Positions 1 to 11,693 of a stretch of 64,000 bases of DNA are shown here, one piece after another (within the stretch, counting starts at the first letter, position 1; every line of letters begins with the position of its first letter). The stretch is from Gentiana macrophylla. Taxonomy: Eukaryota > Streptophyta > Magnoliopsida > Gentianales > Gentianaceae. The notes below the pieces were generated by a model. That model was not told the origin of the DNA, did no database searches, and saw only the letters and a list, made by a program, of their open reading frames with translations. A program made the position numbers and the translations under genes. The stretch spans positions 68,474,583 to 68,538,582 of the forward strand of contig CM047808.1 of the NCBI GenBank assembly GCA_026214975.1, given 5' to 3'.

Positions 1-441
1 GTCTGACTTGTGAACCCAAAAAGTAGTTCATTTCTCCCATCATACTCATTTGGAATTTACTCTTCATTAGATTTGCAAACTTTTCACGTAGCAATTCATT
101 TTCAGTACCAAAAATTATGTCATCAACATAAATTTATACCAGCAGGGTGCTGTTTCCTTCATTGAATCTGAAAAGAGTCTTATCAATGGTGCCTTTTGTA
201 AAACCATTGTCCACCAAGAATTGAGATAGAGTCTCATACCATGCTCTTGGTGCTTGTTTCAAACCATAAAGTGCTTTGTTGAGTCTATACACTTTATCTT
301 CTTGATCTTTAACTTCAAATCCAGGAGGTTGCTGAACATACACCTCCTCTTCTAGAATGCCATTCAAGAATTCACTTTTGACATCCATTTGATATACCTT
401 GAAGTTTTTATAAGCAGCATATGCCAAGAATGGCAAGAAAA
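1..441 (-). pseudogene. Copia 1 reverse transcriptase, C-terminal part (partial)
   Basis: The minus-strand frame encodes the copia RT core: [15 protein letters not shown] near 380-420, then [27 protein letters not shown] and [16 protein letters not shown] carries the first catalytic Asp of RT (DVKSAFLNG in relatives). The frame stops at about position 134, just before the expected YVDD box; the sequence beyond continues the homology in broken form toward the left edge. On its upstream side the homology breaks at about 441-445, where unrelated sequence has been inserted. RNase H and the 3' LTR lie outside the window. Confidence 0.85.
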
Positions 442-444
442 TCT

Positions 445-736
445 ATCGAGCATTAAACATCCACGCAAGATCTGTCATAGTCATACGACTGGTAGAAAGG
501 TGAGGTACTTTCCCCGGCATATGGAAAAAAAATCTAGGATGACGGCTTTCAAAAGACAAGTCAGGGACGGGGAGAGGGAGGCTCTCGAAACCAAATGAGA
601 CTAGAAAGAACGTGGGAATTAACACTGAATCCCCAATCCTTTGCTTGCAGTGCAGTGACAGTACCAATATCCACTAATCGTTGTTTCCAGATACGGATAT
701 CGATCAATTGGGAATGCGCTTCTAAGAACTCTTAAA
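445..736. other. Unidentified insertion of about 290 bp inside copia 1 RT
   Basis: RT homology stops after residues equivalent to VARL-AIRL (minus strand, about 737-770) and resumes with [10 protein letters not shown] (about 410-440). The roughly 290 bp between them match no part of RT. They contain short ORFs on both strands but no recognisable protein, no clear terminal repeats and no poly(A). Source unknown; a captured genomic or organellar fragment is possible but not shown. Confidence 0.6.
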
Positions 737-1706
737 ACATAATCTGATAGCTTACAATCTTGCAACAGGGGCATATGTCTCAACAAAATCTATTCCTTCT
801 ACTTGAGAATTTCCTTTTTCTACTAGTCTGGCCTTATTCCTTACAATGGTACTAGATTCATCAAGTTTGTTTCTGTATACCCATTTTGTACCAATTATAT
901 TTGCATGACTAGGCCTTTCCACTAGTGTCCAGACTTGATTTCTTTCAAATTCATTCAATTCTTCTTGCATAGAAATTATCCAATCTGGATCTGAAATTGC
1001 TTCTTGAACAACTTTTGGTTCCACTTGAGATAGAAAACAAGTAAACATTGCTTCTAATTGTCTTCTAGTCCTTACACCTTGCTGTATGTTGCCAATAACT
1101 TGTTCAGCAGGGTGATCCCTTAACCATTGTGGATTTTTGTTAGATTGATTGTCAGGAACCTCATCTTCAGTAGGGTCTGCTGTTTCTTCAATAGGGGGTT
1201 CAGCAGATCCTTGAACTGCCTCAGTTGTTGCATCGGTAGTATTACGGCGGAGGGTGTTAATGAGGCGAGAATCGAAACTTTTAGTCATTGAATCTTTCCA
1301 AAACTTCAACACAATCTGGATCAGTGACTTGTAGATTCTCAGCAGGTTCACAAGTTTCATCTTCCATACCAGTGAACTTAGGTTCATCAAACACAACATG
1401 GATTGTCTCCTCATGTTTCAGTGACCTTTTGTTCAGTACCCTGAATGCCTTGCGGACAGAAGAGTATCCCAAGAAAATTCCTTCATCTAATTTTGGTTGG
1501 AATGTCTTCAATTGTTCCTTATGATTCAAGATAAAACACTTGCTTCCAAATGGATGGAAATAGGATATATTAGGTTTTCTTCCATTCCAAGTTTCATAAG
1601 GTGTCTTCAGCAGCTTTTTGTTCACTAAGGTTATGTTTTGTGTATAGCATGCTGTATTAACTGCTTCAGCCCAATATCTTTCAGGTAGCAATGGATCACA
1701 AATCAT
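737..1706 (-). pseudogene. Copia 1 integrase C-terminus, linker and RT N-terminus
   Basis: The minus strand encodes the copia integrase C-terminal region (ERYWAEAVNTACYTQN, KTPYETWNGRKPNISYFHPFGSKCF) at about 1430-1706. An acidic and Pro-rich linker follows (about 1070-1280), then the RT start (QEELNEFERNQVWTLV, GTKWVYRNKLDES, VETYAPVARL) at about 752-990. The two parts are in different frames with overlap near 1281-1414, which indicates a frameshift in the linker. The last in-frame residues before the foreign insertion are VARL. Confidence 0.85.
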
Positions 1707-2640
1707 AGTTCTTCCTGCTTCTTTTAAAGTTCTATTTCTTCTTTCAGCAACCCCATTTTCTTTGAGGTGTACGGCAATGACAAGTTGATGTAGTACACCA
1801 TACTGTTCACAATATTCTCATATAACTTTATTGAGAAATTCAATACCCTTATCTGATCTGATTTTTACTACTGTCAAACTTTTCTCATTTTGCAATCTCT
1901 TCAAAAGTTCAGGCATCTTTTGAAGTGTTTCACTTTTCTTGTTCATAAATATCACCCAAGTATATCTTGAATAATCATCCACAACCACTAACGTGTATTT
2001 CTTTCCTGTAACACTTATTGGTGTAACTGGTCCAAATAGATCCATGTGCATCAACTCCAAAACTCTTTTAGTTGATTGCTTAGTTTTTGATTTAAAGCTT
2101 GATTTTGTCTGTTTACCTTTGGGCGATGGCATCACATATCTGACATCCTTTTTGAATGTGATCTCAGGTAAACCAATCACCAGTTTCTTCTTCACCAACT
2201 GATTGATATCATCAAAATTTAGATGATTCAACTTCTATGCCATAACCAATTAAGTTCAGTCTTGGTATGCACAATCAGGCAGGTTTCTGGAACAGCCGTA
2301 GACCAATCCACAACATACATGTTTTGTTGTCTTCTTCCAGCCAACACAACTTGATCACCTCTTTCACTAATGACAGTACAAGTGTTTTTGTCAAAAGTGA
2401 CCTTGTATCCCATGTCACAGAATTGTCCAGTGCTTAGTAGGTTGTAGTCCAGTCCTTCCACATATGCAACATTCCTGATTGTTAATCCATTTCTCACAAG
2501 TGTGCCATATCCTCTTGTGTATCCAGGTGTGTTCTTGTTGCCAAAGTTCACTCTAGGACTATCCTTTGTCAAAAAATTTGACAAACAGTGCTTATTCTTT
2601 GTCATATGTCTGGAACATCCACTGTCAAAATACCAGACAC
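1707..2640 (-). pseudogene. Copia 1 protease end, GAG-pre-integrase and integrase core
   Basis: At 2605-2640 the minus strand encodes FDSGCSRHMTK, which carries the catalytic DSG of the copia aspartic protease. Downstream come the GAG-pre-integrase region (AYVEGLDYNLLSTGQFCD) and the integrase core with MDLFGPVTPISVTGKKYTLVVVDDYSRYTW and IRSDKGIEFLN, which hold the first two Asp of the DDE triad. The reading frame changes near 2230 and is interrupted near 1810 before the expected third catalytic residue. The normal job of this protein, cDNA integration, cannot be carried out by this copy. Confidence 0.85.
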
Positions 2641-3882
2641 CCTACAAAACAAATTTAATGCATTTTAGGTACCCAAACTTGTTTGGGTCCATAATGGTCA
2701 GTGGTAAGCATGAACCTTGGCAAATTTCCATAAGGTCTTCTTTGAAAAGTGACATACTTTGGTTCATACATGTATTCCACACATACATAAGTTCTAACAG
2801 TTGGTTGTGTAGAATTCACATGTGTTTTCTGGAACTTTGGTTTATAATGCTATTTGGAGTGATTTCTTTTTATAGAAGCATTAGGCTAACCATAGGTTTG
2901 CTGTCTGTTAGGAACAGCTCTGTAATATGGAGTCTGCTGAGGTCCCTGCTGAGGTCATGTATAAGTCCTCTGCTGAGTCCTCTGTTGATTCAATTGCTTA
3001 GGTTTTACCCTAGCAGCATGGTTATACTTGTTGTTTCTAACAGTAGGGGCAGGAATATTCCAGTCATCATCAGTAGGTAACAGTCTACCTTTCCCTCTGA
3101 GATAAGTATCCCTAGAATTATTAACATTTTTGGGTTTAGGATTCTTATCCTTAGAATATTTCTGGTTTTTCCCTTTTTGTGGTCCAGCAGACTTGGTAGC
3201 AGGTTTGCTATCAGTAGGTCTAAAAGGTCAAGCAGTCCTACCTTTGGATTTACCCTTTTTGTTAGGTTCAGATGTCCTTTTAGACTTCTGATTTTTCCTC
3301 TTTGAAGCATTCTTAGTAGGCTACACTGGCTCAGCAACCCTTTTGGGAGTTGGATCTTGTGCAGGCACAAACTTAGGACCAATTCTGGTACTAGGTTCAG
3401 TGACCTTACTAGATCCACTCTTATTGGATTTTTGAGTTCCAAATACAAGCCCTGTTCTATCACCATAAGGCTTTCCAGATTTGAATGCAGTAGAGGAACA
3501 AGATGGTTCAGCAGACTCAGCAGCTACTGAATGTACAGCAGGCTTATACTGATTCTGTCTAACTTCTTTTTCCTTTCCTTTGAGGATTCTCAATTCAGCA
3601 TTTAATCTTTCAACTTCTAATTGAAGAGCTTTTTTTCAGCCTTCACAATCTCATAACCAGATTGTATTATCCTCAGTTGATTAAGGATGGCATCCAAAGT
3701 TTCTTCACTGGCAGAATTTTTAGGATTAGAACCATAGGTTGATTCACAATCACTTCCAGCAGGAGTATTGATGGATACAGAATTGTATACCTCCTCTATT
3801 TCATCTATATTAGCCATTAAAGCATAATCTTCCATCTCAGCAACAAGTGCAGTATCATCAGATTCATTTCCCTTTTTTGAAT
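2641..3882 (-). pseudogene. Copia 1 spacer between CCHC and protease, decayed
   Basis: This stretch lies between the CCHC boxes and the protease. Several short minus-strand ORFs in different frames cover it (3005-3466, 3321-3593, 3617-3835). They are rich in Ser, Pro, Lys and Glu and low in complexity, like the long spacer in SIRE-type gag-pol. The mixed frames indicate several indels. No separate domain is visible. Confidence 0.6.
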
Positions 3883-4089
3883 CTACTTCATATCTGATTC
3901 CTCTTCAGCAACCATAGCTTTCTTGCCATGTCTTCTTTGTTGACTCTTGGTCTTCAGTGGGTCTGGACAATCAGGTCTGAAATATCCAGGCTTCTTGCAA
4001 TTGAAGCAAAGATAATCAGGTTCCTTACTTTGTTTTAACTCAGGACAGTCAGGTTTGAAGTGTCCTGGTTTCTTGCATTGAAAACACAA
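3883..4089 (-). pseudogene. Copia 1 gag nucleocapsid with two CCHC zinc knuckles
   Basis: The minus strand encodes two zinc knuckles in tandem, CFQCKKPGHFKPDC and CFNCKKPGYFRPDC, about 27 residues apart. The first has the full C-X2-C-X4-H-X4-C spacing; the second has Tyr-Phe at the H position (GYFRPDC) and so lacks the His ligand. Such knuckles bind RNA in the nucleocapsid part of Gag. Copia 2 and copia 3 in this window show only one knuckle, so the pair looks like a local duplication with decay of one copy. Confidence 0.85.
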
Positions 4090-4980
4090 GTAATCATTGT
4101 CTTTTCTGGAATCATCCTTCTTCTTTTCACTAAATTTTTCTTAGTGAAATTCCTTGGAGAACCCTTTCCAGGTTTCATCATCCTGATTTTCTTGCTCAGT
4201 AGGTCAATCTGCTCTTGCATCTCATCCAGTAGATCATCTTAAGCTCCTGATGTCTCTTCTTGATGTTTAGCAGCCAATGCAGTGGTCTTTGGTTCTTCCT
4301 TTTCAGTGGTAGGTGACAATTTCTTGCTGAATTGATAAGCTTTAAGATCTGAGAATAATTTGAAGGTATCCTCTTCATGTAGTTTTCTCATTTCTTCTAT
4401 GGCAGTAACCTTCATCTCCCAAACTTCTTTTTCAGGTAATGCTTCCAAGATTTTTGAATTGATTTCTTCTTTTGAATAACTTACACTCAGTAAGGTAAGT
4501 TCATCCAGGATTGCATTAAACCTTGATTCCATTTGCTCAATGGTTTCATTTGGTTGCATTTTGAACTTTTGAAACCTCTTTTTGGCCACACTGATTTTGT
4601 TCTTCTTGATTGCATCAGTGCCCTCACAGATTAACTATATCTTGTCCCAAAGTTCCTTTGCGAGTCTCATGATCTTTCACCTTCATATACATATTACTAT
4701 CGAGTTACGTATATGATATCAATAACAATATTGTTAAGATTTGCTCTCTTTCTATCTTGACATTCCATTCTCTTTTGGTTTTGGAATGTCTTGTGTCTCA
4801 TCTCCAAGCTATTCTTGATTTGGTAATCTCGGTGGTCCATCGATCGACACATCCATCATTTCATCATGTGTTGCGGCTAGATAAGCTGCATCTGACGTTT
4901 ATATTCATCAAAAGCGATCTAAAGAACACATCAACATTGTTCTAGCATACTAGTTGCTATCCATGATGCAAAGCTTTGAA
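4035..4980 (-). pseudogene. Copia 1 gag capsid-like domain
   Basis: The frame at 4239-4589 (minus) matches the copia gag capsid-like family (UBN2): KRFQKFKMQPNETIEQMESR, then ILEALPEKEVWEMKVTAIEE. The same block in copia 2 (KFENFKMKAGESIDQMDNRF) aligns well. N-terminal sequence up to about 4980 continues the homology only in fragments, with stops soon after the presumed start MDSN at about 4965. The capsid would package element RNA; this copy cannot make an intact one. Confidence 0.75.
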
Positions 4981-5050
4981 AATCGATAACTTGAAAAAAT
5001 TTCAAAGTATTTTCACAAGCACTGTGAGTTGGATTACTTGAGCGAAGCAC

Positions 5051-5062
5051 TACTCGATACCA
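5051..5062 (-). promoter_or_regulatory. Copia 1 primer binding site
   Basis: The minus strand reads TGGTATCGAGTA immediately inside the 5' LTR, separated from it by two bases. It resembles the 3' end complement of initiator tRNA-Met (TGGTATCAGAGC) in its first seven bases, with mismatches after that. Confidence 0.75.
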
Positions 5063-6376
5063 ATTGTTGGTCCCTTGAAAGGTTTTGGTTAAGTTTAGAG
5101 GGGGTGAATAAACTTAACACTTAAAACTTTTGGAGTTAACAAACTCAAACAACCCTTGACTGTTGATACTTGATAGTTTCTTTGATTGTTGAGTTTCTTG
5201 AATTAGTCTGTTGAATTATATAAAAAATTAAGTCTTATTACTTGTTGTTAAATATGATACCAAGTATTAGATACTCAGTAGTGTATGTGTGTGAATTCAG
5301 TTGCTAGATTCAGTAGATTGATGTGTTATATAAACTAAGTGCAGAATGTAAATGCAGAAAGTAAGTAGGCAGATTTTATAGTGGTTCCAGGTGGTATAAT
5401 CCTATCAGTCCACTCTTCTCCTATGATGTTGGAGGTAATTCACTAGAGATCTTTTATGTAGCTGTTACAAAAATCCCTAAGGTGCTTGTCCTTCACCAAT
5501 AACTATGGCTTCACAAACTGAACACTTGGAACATGTAGGATTGCTGCTCCAAAGTCTTCCATTGGTCCTTGAAGGGTAGGATTGCCTCTTCACCAGCTCC
5601 ACCACAAACAACAGTCTTTCACACACAGATGCGCTTCACTGTCTTCAACAGATTTCTTGTAAAAGAAAGATTGAATCAAGTAAATGATTCTGTTGCAGCA
5701 GCTTGATCAGGATGATATGATCAGCAGCTTGATGTCTTCATGTGTGTAAACTTGATGTAGCTTGATTGCAGATTACACTTGAAGATTTTCTCTGGATCAG
5801 TAGCCTAAAGCTCAGTAGGGTCAGCAGGGTGTTTTTCTTGATTTAATTCTGAATGCTCAAGATAGATCCTTAATTTTCATCACTTGTATCTGAATTTGGA
5901 GTCCTCTATTTAAAGGTAGGAGTCCTTGTGACTTGTATTTGAAATTCAAATATATCCGTTCCATGTTTTGTCCCATTTGACTTGCTTTCTGTCACTGTTC
6001 ATAGTACTGACATAGTCAGACTGCTTTTTGACAGAATGCAGTCTGTCCATCCTTTGACTTGTATCCATTGGATAAAGTCCTGAATCATCCCAACGTCCCT
6101 TTAATATTAACCATTGATTTGTTTGATAAAATCAGAGGTTGTTACTTGTCCTTATCCTTGTTTTCTTCCAATGTAATCTTGAATAAATCGAGGTATATGT
6201 ATCAGCGGGTTCATGAGTCTGCTGAGATACATATCAGTCAGTTGAACCATAATTTGTTGTGTTTAAAACACAATGCAGCTGACTTCCTTTATCTAACTTT
6301 TATTTGTGAAGTTAGATTACACCATTTAATCATAACTAAGTTCCAGTCACCATCCAACTTATGGAACTTAGACCTT

Positions 6377-6390
6377 CACTACTAGAAAAA
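6377..6390 (+). repeat. CACTA left terminal inverted repeat
   Basis: CACTACTAGAAAAA, preceded by the target duplication CTT. Subterminal TGAGAG / CTCTCAC motifs follow within 60 bp, a usual arrangement for transposase binding in this superfamily. Confidence 0.9.
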
Positions 6391-7405
6391 GGGTTTATTG
6401 TGAGGAAAAAATTGTGAGAGCATGCAAATCCTCTCACAAAAATCATATAATTTAAATTTTTTATGAGAGTAAAAGATTTATATAACTAATTGATGTACTT
6501 TTAGTTATAAACTCTCTATTCCCATCACTTTTTGTATAATATCCCATCATTATTTACACACTAAAATGATCCCCTCATTAACAAATTTATTTTTCTTAAT
6601 TTTTTTAAAATAATGATCTGAACACAACCGTTGTGTCACATAAGTGACATAAGCATCATTTGCACCGTTGATAAAAATGAGTCTAAATTGATCATGATAT
6701 ACACCATCATAATCAAAGATGAAGATGATCATTTTGTTATTCGTTGTGACACAATCGTTAACCCGTATCATACCCATTTTATTTATGTTTCAAAATTTGG
6801 AGACCCAATGATAAATTTTTTAGTGATCTGAGCGGCAAACCTTCCCTCCATTTTTTGGGGAACAATTTGCAAATATAGCTAAAAAAATTCCATGCCATGA
6901 ATACCACTTAAAACACTTGAAAAAAATACTAACACTTCTCTGTTTCCGAAACAAAAACAAAACCTTCTCGACAAACAACCCACCATACGAAAACTAAGCG
7001 ATAAAACCCTTCCTTTCACCGTGACTTGCGACGGCGGCTCTATTTGATCGGCGGCGGCTCTATTGCAACAGCAGCTGCGACGTATTTGAACGACAGCGGC
7101 GGTGGATCTGCTCATTCAGGTATTTGAACCGTTAAGCGGCGGGCGGCGATGTCGTGATTCAGGTATTGAATTTCATGATTTTTTTTTTTAAGATTTAGGG
7201 ATTCCAATTGTCAATTTAGAATAAATTCGAAGCAGTCAATTTGCGTAGAACTTAGGGTTGCTTAAAATTCTTCTGTGTTGATAGAAAAGGGAACTCAGGT
7301 TACACAATTAACATTCCTAATGTAGCTTAGAGAAGTGAATGTAGACTAACATGAATTACGCTTTTGTTGCTGAATGCTTAGACATGAATTACGATTCTTC
7401 TTCTA
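6391..7405 (+). other. CACTA 5' subterminal region, no gene recognised
   Basis: AT-rich DNA from 6391 to about 6870, then a GC-richer stretch at 7020-7150 with GGCGGCGG runs. Short ORFs on either strand (for example 6550-6777 and 6879-7115) show no recognisable domain. It may include a former promoter or 5' leader of the element. Confidence 0.5.
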
Positions 7406-8450
7406 GGTGCTCAGAAAAGTATGCTGGTATCTTGTGTTGTCTCCTCATGATCCTATGCAATCAAGTCTTCTTAATTCAACATTAGACGACAAGAATATCT
7501 CAGAAATACCTCATTTTAGGTTTTCCCTTTCGAAAATTACGCACTCTTCGTTGGCTATGTTAAATTTATTACTTTGGTCAAGCCTAGGCATTTGAATAGC
7601 ACTAATTGATACTTTTCTTTGGTCTGTTGTGATAGAAGGCTGCTGTTGAAACAGTTGATTACTATGGAAGTTATTCAGTGGACAACTCTGTGGAGTACTT
7701 TTCAAACGGAGTTTGAGAATGAGAAAAACATGCTTGGTGGCTCCTTAGGTGACAAAGCGTGAAGATTTCCGGTGAGAGTCATTGAACATGTAATTCTCAT
7801 ACATGACACTTTGTTAAAAAAAATGCGCAAGTTATAGCTTATTGTGACCCTTATTTATTTTTCATGCTATGTATGTGCATCACTAATTTATTTATTTTTG
7901 GTTGCAGAACATACTTGTTGTTTCAAAGTACTATTCATGACTATCTTTGAAGAGACTTGCAGATTTACTGTACCTTAGTGATTAGGTCTGCCTCTTTCTG
8001 TTCTTATCTATTTATTGCTGATTAGTATAGCCCTTTTTCGATTAAAGTGCGTTTGACCTAACTAATGTCTTCTATTGTGTTAATTGTGTTATATGTATCA
8101 CCTTAGGAGGCTGAGAAACATCTATCAGATATGGTGGTCTCGAAAGCACTGATTGCAAAGATAGACAGACCACAAGGGGTAGTGAGATTCCAAACAGCAA
8201 AAGATAGCAACGACATATTAAATTCATGGGTGAATAACATAGAGAAGCTTCTTGATCTTGTGGAGAAGTAAATAAATTCATGGGATCACTGTTTTGTGGT
8301 GCTTGTACTCATTTCAGCTCACATTTTTTTTGTTAATTGTGATAAGACTATCAGTTAGATTTATCATGATGTATTTTTACCTAGGTCTCACTGCCAAGTG
8401 GCGACGAATGTGTATTTGAAGCCTAATCCTAATCCCTTATTTATTCTTTG
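7406..8450 (+). pseudogene. RPN5: Captured exons of 26S proteasome regulatory subunit RPN5 (PSMD12)
   Basis: Exon-like blocks follow the order of plant RPN5, a non-ATPase lid subunit of the 26S proteasome with a PCI domain. 7407-7523 encodes [20 protein letters not shown]. 7637-7786 encodes [17 protein letters not shown] and [16 protein letters not shown], then a stop. 7913-7985 encodes NILVVSKYYS then a stop and LSLKRLADLL. 8107-8266 encodes [20 protein letters not shown] and [18 protein letters not shown]-terminal block begins at 8387. Junctions keep GT and AG ends, so introns were captured as genomic DNA. Only the C-terminal part of the gene is present and it has in-frame stops, so no working subunit is made. 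Family assignment rests on remembered RPN5 sequence. Confidence 0.85.
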
Positions 8451-8777
8451 TTTTGGTTTGTTTAATTCACTCAAAGTTTTGTTTACTGTGTGGCTTCATT
8501 TTTGAAACTTCACCACGCTACCATTGGGTCTCATGGCAGCATTCTCAGCCTTTTGGATTTTAGGACCAATCTACCAAGCTTTCCTGCATTCCAAGCTCAA
8601 GGTATCTGTAAAATGTTTTTCTAATTTTTATTTGTAAATGGTGTATGTGCGTCTCGTAAACATTTCACCCCTACTGGACAGTTCAGTAAGTAGAATGATA
8701 TTTACTTGGAGATTCAATAGTTTCACTAATCATTTTATGTCATAACACTAAAAAAATTGGGGGGATTTTGTTGAGTA
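8451..8777 (+). other. CACTA interior between the two captured genes
   Basis: No recognised coding sequence. A block at about 8540-8600 ending CAAG followed by GTATCTG looks exon-like with a donor site, but its product is not recognised. The switch from RPN5 to beta-galactosidase sequence falls somewhere in this stretch. Confidence 0.4.
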
Positions 8778-10560
8778 CAGATATAGGGTATTTGGTGACC
8801 CTCCTTCTCCAAGAAGCGGTGAGAGGATATTGTATTTTCAAGGTGGCTCACTTCTTCTCAAAGAATGGCACACACAACAATTACTATTTGATTAGAACAA
8901 TTCTCAAGAGTAAATGATTAAAGTAGGGATTTTGATGATGAGATAAAAGTCGACAATGTATACTTTCTATTATAACTCTATGCAGTACTATGGTGGAACC
9001 AATTTTGACAGAAGTTCATCTTCCTTTGTTCCAACTCGATATTATGACGAAGCCCCACTAGATGAATTTGGTATGTTTTACCAAAACTCTTTGTGCTTAC
9101 TATTTGAAGCATTCAAGATCACACTTGTTTTATGTTTGTATTTAGGGTTAAGATGGGAACCTAAATTCGGTCACCTAAGAGACTTGCACAGGGCTCTGAG
9201 GTTAGCCAAGAGACCTTTGCTTTGGGGAACTCCACACGAGAAAGTAACTAACAAGCTTAAAAAGGTTAACTTGCATCTTCTAAATGATGATAATACAGAG
9301 AAACAAATGTGAAATATTAATTAGTTATCCTATAAATGAAACATCTTGTGTTTATTTTTTTTTGAGTTGTAACATATGAAGCGGGATGCAAAAACACATG
9401 TCTTTGCCTTTTGATTAACCAAGATACAGAAGATGACACCATGAATTTCAGGGGTGTAGATTATCTTGTTCCCCTTAAGTCCATAAGCATCTTTCCTGAT
9501 TGCAAGACCATATTCTATAACACAAACACCGTAAGTTTCCTTTCGTTCTAAACTTCTCTATATGCATATCATATGAAACTAGAATAGTCATTATAATGTA
9601 TATATGAAACAAACAGGTTGTGACACAACATAATGTGAGAAACTTCCATGAATCGAGTAAAGTAGTTGAGCTCAAGTGGGAGTATTTTACTGAAAATGTT
9701 CCAACAAAGAACCATTTGCCAATAAAGAGCAAGAAACCTTTGGAGCTCTATACTTTGACAAAGGATACCTCTGGTTATGCATGGTACAGCACAAGGTATG
9801 TAACAAATCAGCAGGTTCATCATAACACATAAGTCGATTAAACATGATTAGTTAGGCAATTAGTAGTATTAATCTTACTAATTAAATAGCAATTCTAATT
9901 TGAACCCAATTATCCTTCCATAAATAGGATACATTTGAACCGCAATGACCTACCAATGAAGTCTGCAATCCAGCCAGTACTAACAGTTGCAAGTCTTGGC
10001 CATGCATTGCTAGCTTTTTTCAACAACGAGTACTAGGTAACTACATTTATGTACTTGCACGCGTTTTCATATTTTAAGCACTACGTTTTATCGTGTAACA
10101 AAGTTAATGATAATGACTACAAGCTTTCATCATGGAAGCAATGTTAAAAAGGATTTTGTGATGCAGAAACCAGTCACTCTCAAGACCGGATTCAATGTTA
10201 TAACCTTTTTGGCTATGACCACTAGATTTCCAGTACTAACAACTATCGCTATTTGAAATCCGTATGTTTTTTGTACTTATATTACAAGTAAGATAAGAAA
10301 GAGGAAATCACAGTAATGATTTTTCTTTGCAATTGGGCTGAAGAGTAGGGAAAAGAGATTTGCTGGACCAGAAGCAGTGACACTTCAAGGTCTAATGCCT
10401 GGAACACTAGACATCACCCTAAGCCCTTGGGGTCATCAAGTTGGTGTAATTGGAGAACACCAAGAAATATATACAAAAGAAGGTTCTAAAAAACAGCAAT
10501 GGCAATCACTTTCAGCAGAAAATCGGAAGGGATTTAACTCACCTGTTACTTGGTACAAGG
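8778..10560 (+). pseudogene. Captured exons of a plant beta-galactosidase (GH35 family)
   Basis: Successive blocks match the middle part of plant BGAL, a cell-wall beta-galactosidase. About 8778-8890: YRVFGDPPSPRS. 8986-9070: YYGGTNFDRSSSSFVPTRYY and DEAPLDEFG. 9146-9262: EPKFGHLRDLHRALRLAKR. About 9390-9530: ISIFPDCKTIFYNTNT. 9618-9796: QHNVRNFHESSKVVELKWEY and LELYTLTKDTSGYAWYSTR. About 9928-10037 and 10169-10250: weaker. About 10347-10558: GLMPGTLDITLSPWGHQVGV, ending at a GT donor. Exon borders keep GT-AG introns. The N-terminal catalytic half, the signal peptide and the C-terminal domain are missing, and frames are broken, for example in the first block. It is a genomic capture rather than a processed copy. 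The SSSFV-TRYYDEAPLDE form resembles the BGAL16/17 group; that subgroup call is tentative. Confidence 0.88.
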
Positions 10561-11102
10561 TATTTCAATGCCTATTTATTTGTCTTGAAAATCTCACTTT
10601 GGATACTTCCTTGATTTGGATGAATTTTGTCTGATCGCCTTTTTTCTTTATGATTCGGGAATCTTTGGTTTATCTTGAACAATGGTTTAGTGAAACAATG
10701 GTGTAGAAATATCGATTCGATTTGGGAATATGTTTGTAGATGTTGTCTTCTTTTGTCTTCTATCTCTTTGATGTATCCATGTTTTTTCTCTTCACGATGA
10801 AGAACATTTGAAGTACATATATTTCGAGTGTGGATATTATTTGCTATTGAAAAATCAAATTACAGTTGTTCTTTTACGATTTATCATTGTAATGCAATTT
10901 ATTCAGCTGCTTTTATGATAAGATGTTGTTTCTTTGATGCATTCATATATTTGCATATGCTCTGATTCAACCCCTCCCATTTTTCTTCAAGATTTGCATA
11001 TGCTCTTGCATCTCTTCATCATTTAATCTAGGTAGTTGTTCTTGGGTGTTCATGCTACTACCATTCAAGATTATGAGGATACAAATGTTTTTTTTTTTTG
11101 CA

Positions 11103-11246
11103 GAAATCTTGTGTACCACCGGACTTGATTTGACATCGAAGTTGTCAAGGTTCCGAGCTGTACACTTTTACCATTGCTAGTGCAGAACCCGGATCATCAT
11201 GGGCAAAACCACCTGTAAAGCTCAAGAAAGTAACAAGAGCAAGTGG
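11103..11246 (+). other. Exon-like block of unknown origin in CACTA
   Basis: A T-rich tract ends in TGCAG at 11103, followed by about 143 bp without strong AT bias and then AGTG followed by GTATTG. One frame reads LYTFTIASAEPGSSWAKPPV. I do not recognise the gene. It is not part of the beta-galactosidase sequence I can recall. Confidence 0.4.
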
Positions 11247-11693
11247 TATTGTTTTTCTTTCTTTTTTTTTTGGGTGAAACACGAAAAAATGTTTTTAAAA
11301 AGTTTAATATCTATTGAATATGTTCTGTTTTGATGTCATATGACTGTATGCATTTTACTACGAAATCACTATGAATTTTTTCGGAGCATATAGTCCAAGT
11401 TATCAAAACAGAACATATTTTGTAAATTCTCAACTTTTCAGGCATACTTATTTAAATCTTCTTTTTTTTTTCCTGATGAACATATTATGTCAAGGTTAGT
11501 TTCTAATTTATTCAGTTGATTTTTTTTTCTTTAGGTGTATAAATGGCATCATGGAAAATGGATCTGTTAAAGTTTGATTAGATAAAGTTGTAGATCTTGA
11601 TATTGGTTCAAATCATTAAGCATTGCGATTTTATTTCATATATAGTGTGGTGATAGTTTTTTTAAAAACTATAATACCATCCATTTATTTGCA

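Noticed and set aside
445..736. Intron in copia 1 RT
   Set aside because: The interval starts near GTAAG on the coding strand, but its other end has no AG acceptor in frame with RT, and copia 2 and 3 have no intron here.
5051..5062. tRNA fragment or tRNA gene near LTR borders (also 15190, 34757, 42351, 51282, 53599)
   Set aside because: Only 12-18 bp match tRNA 3' ends at the exact place of a primer binding site; no cloverleaf is present.
8778..10560. Functional beta-galactosidase gene
   Set aside because: The catalytic N-terminal half and signal peptide are absent, frames are broken in several exons, and the whole block lies inside a transposon with matching target duplications.
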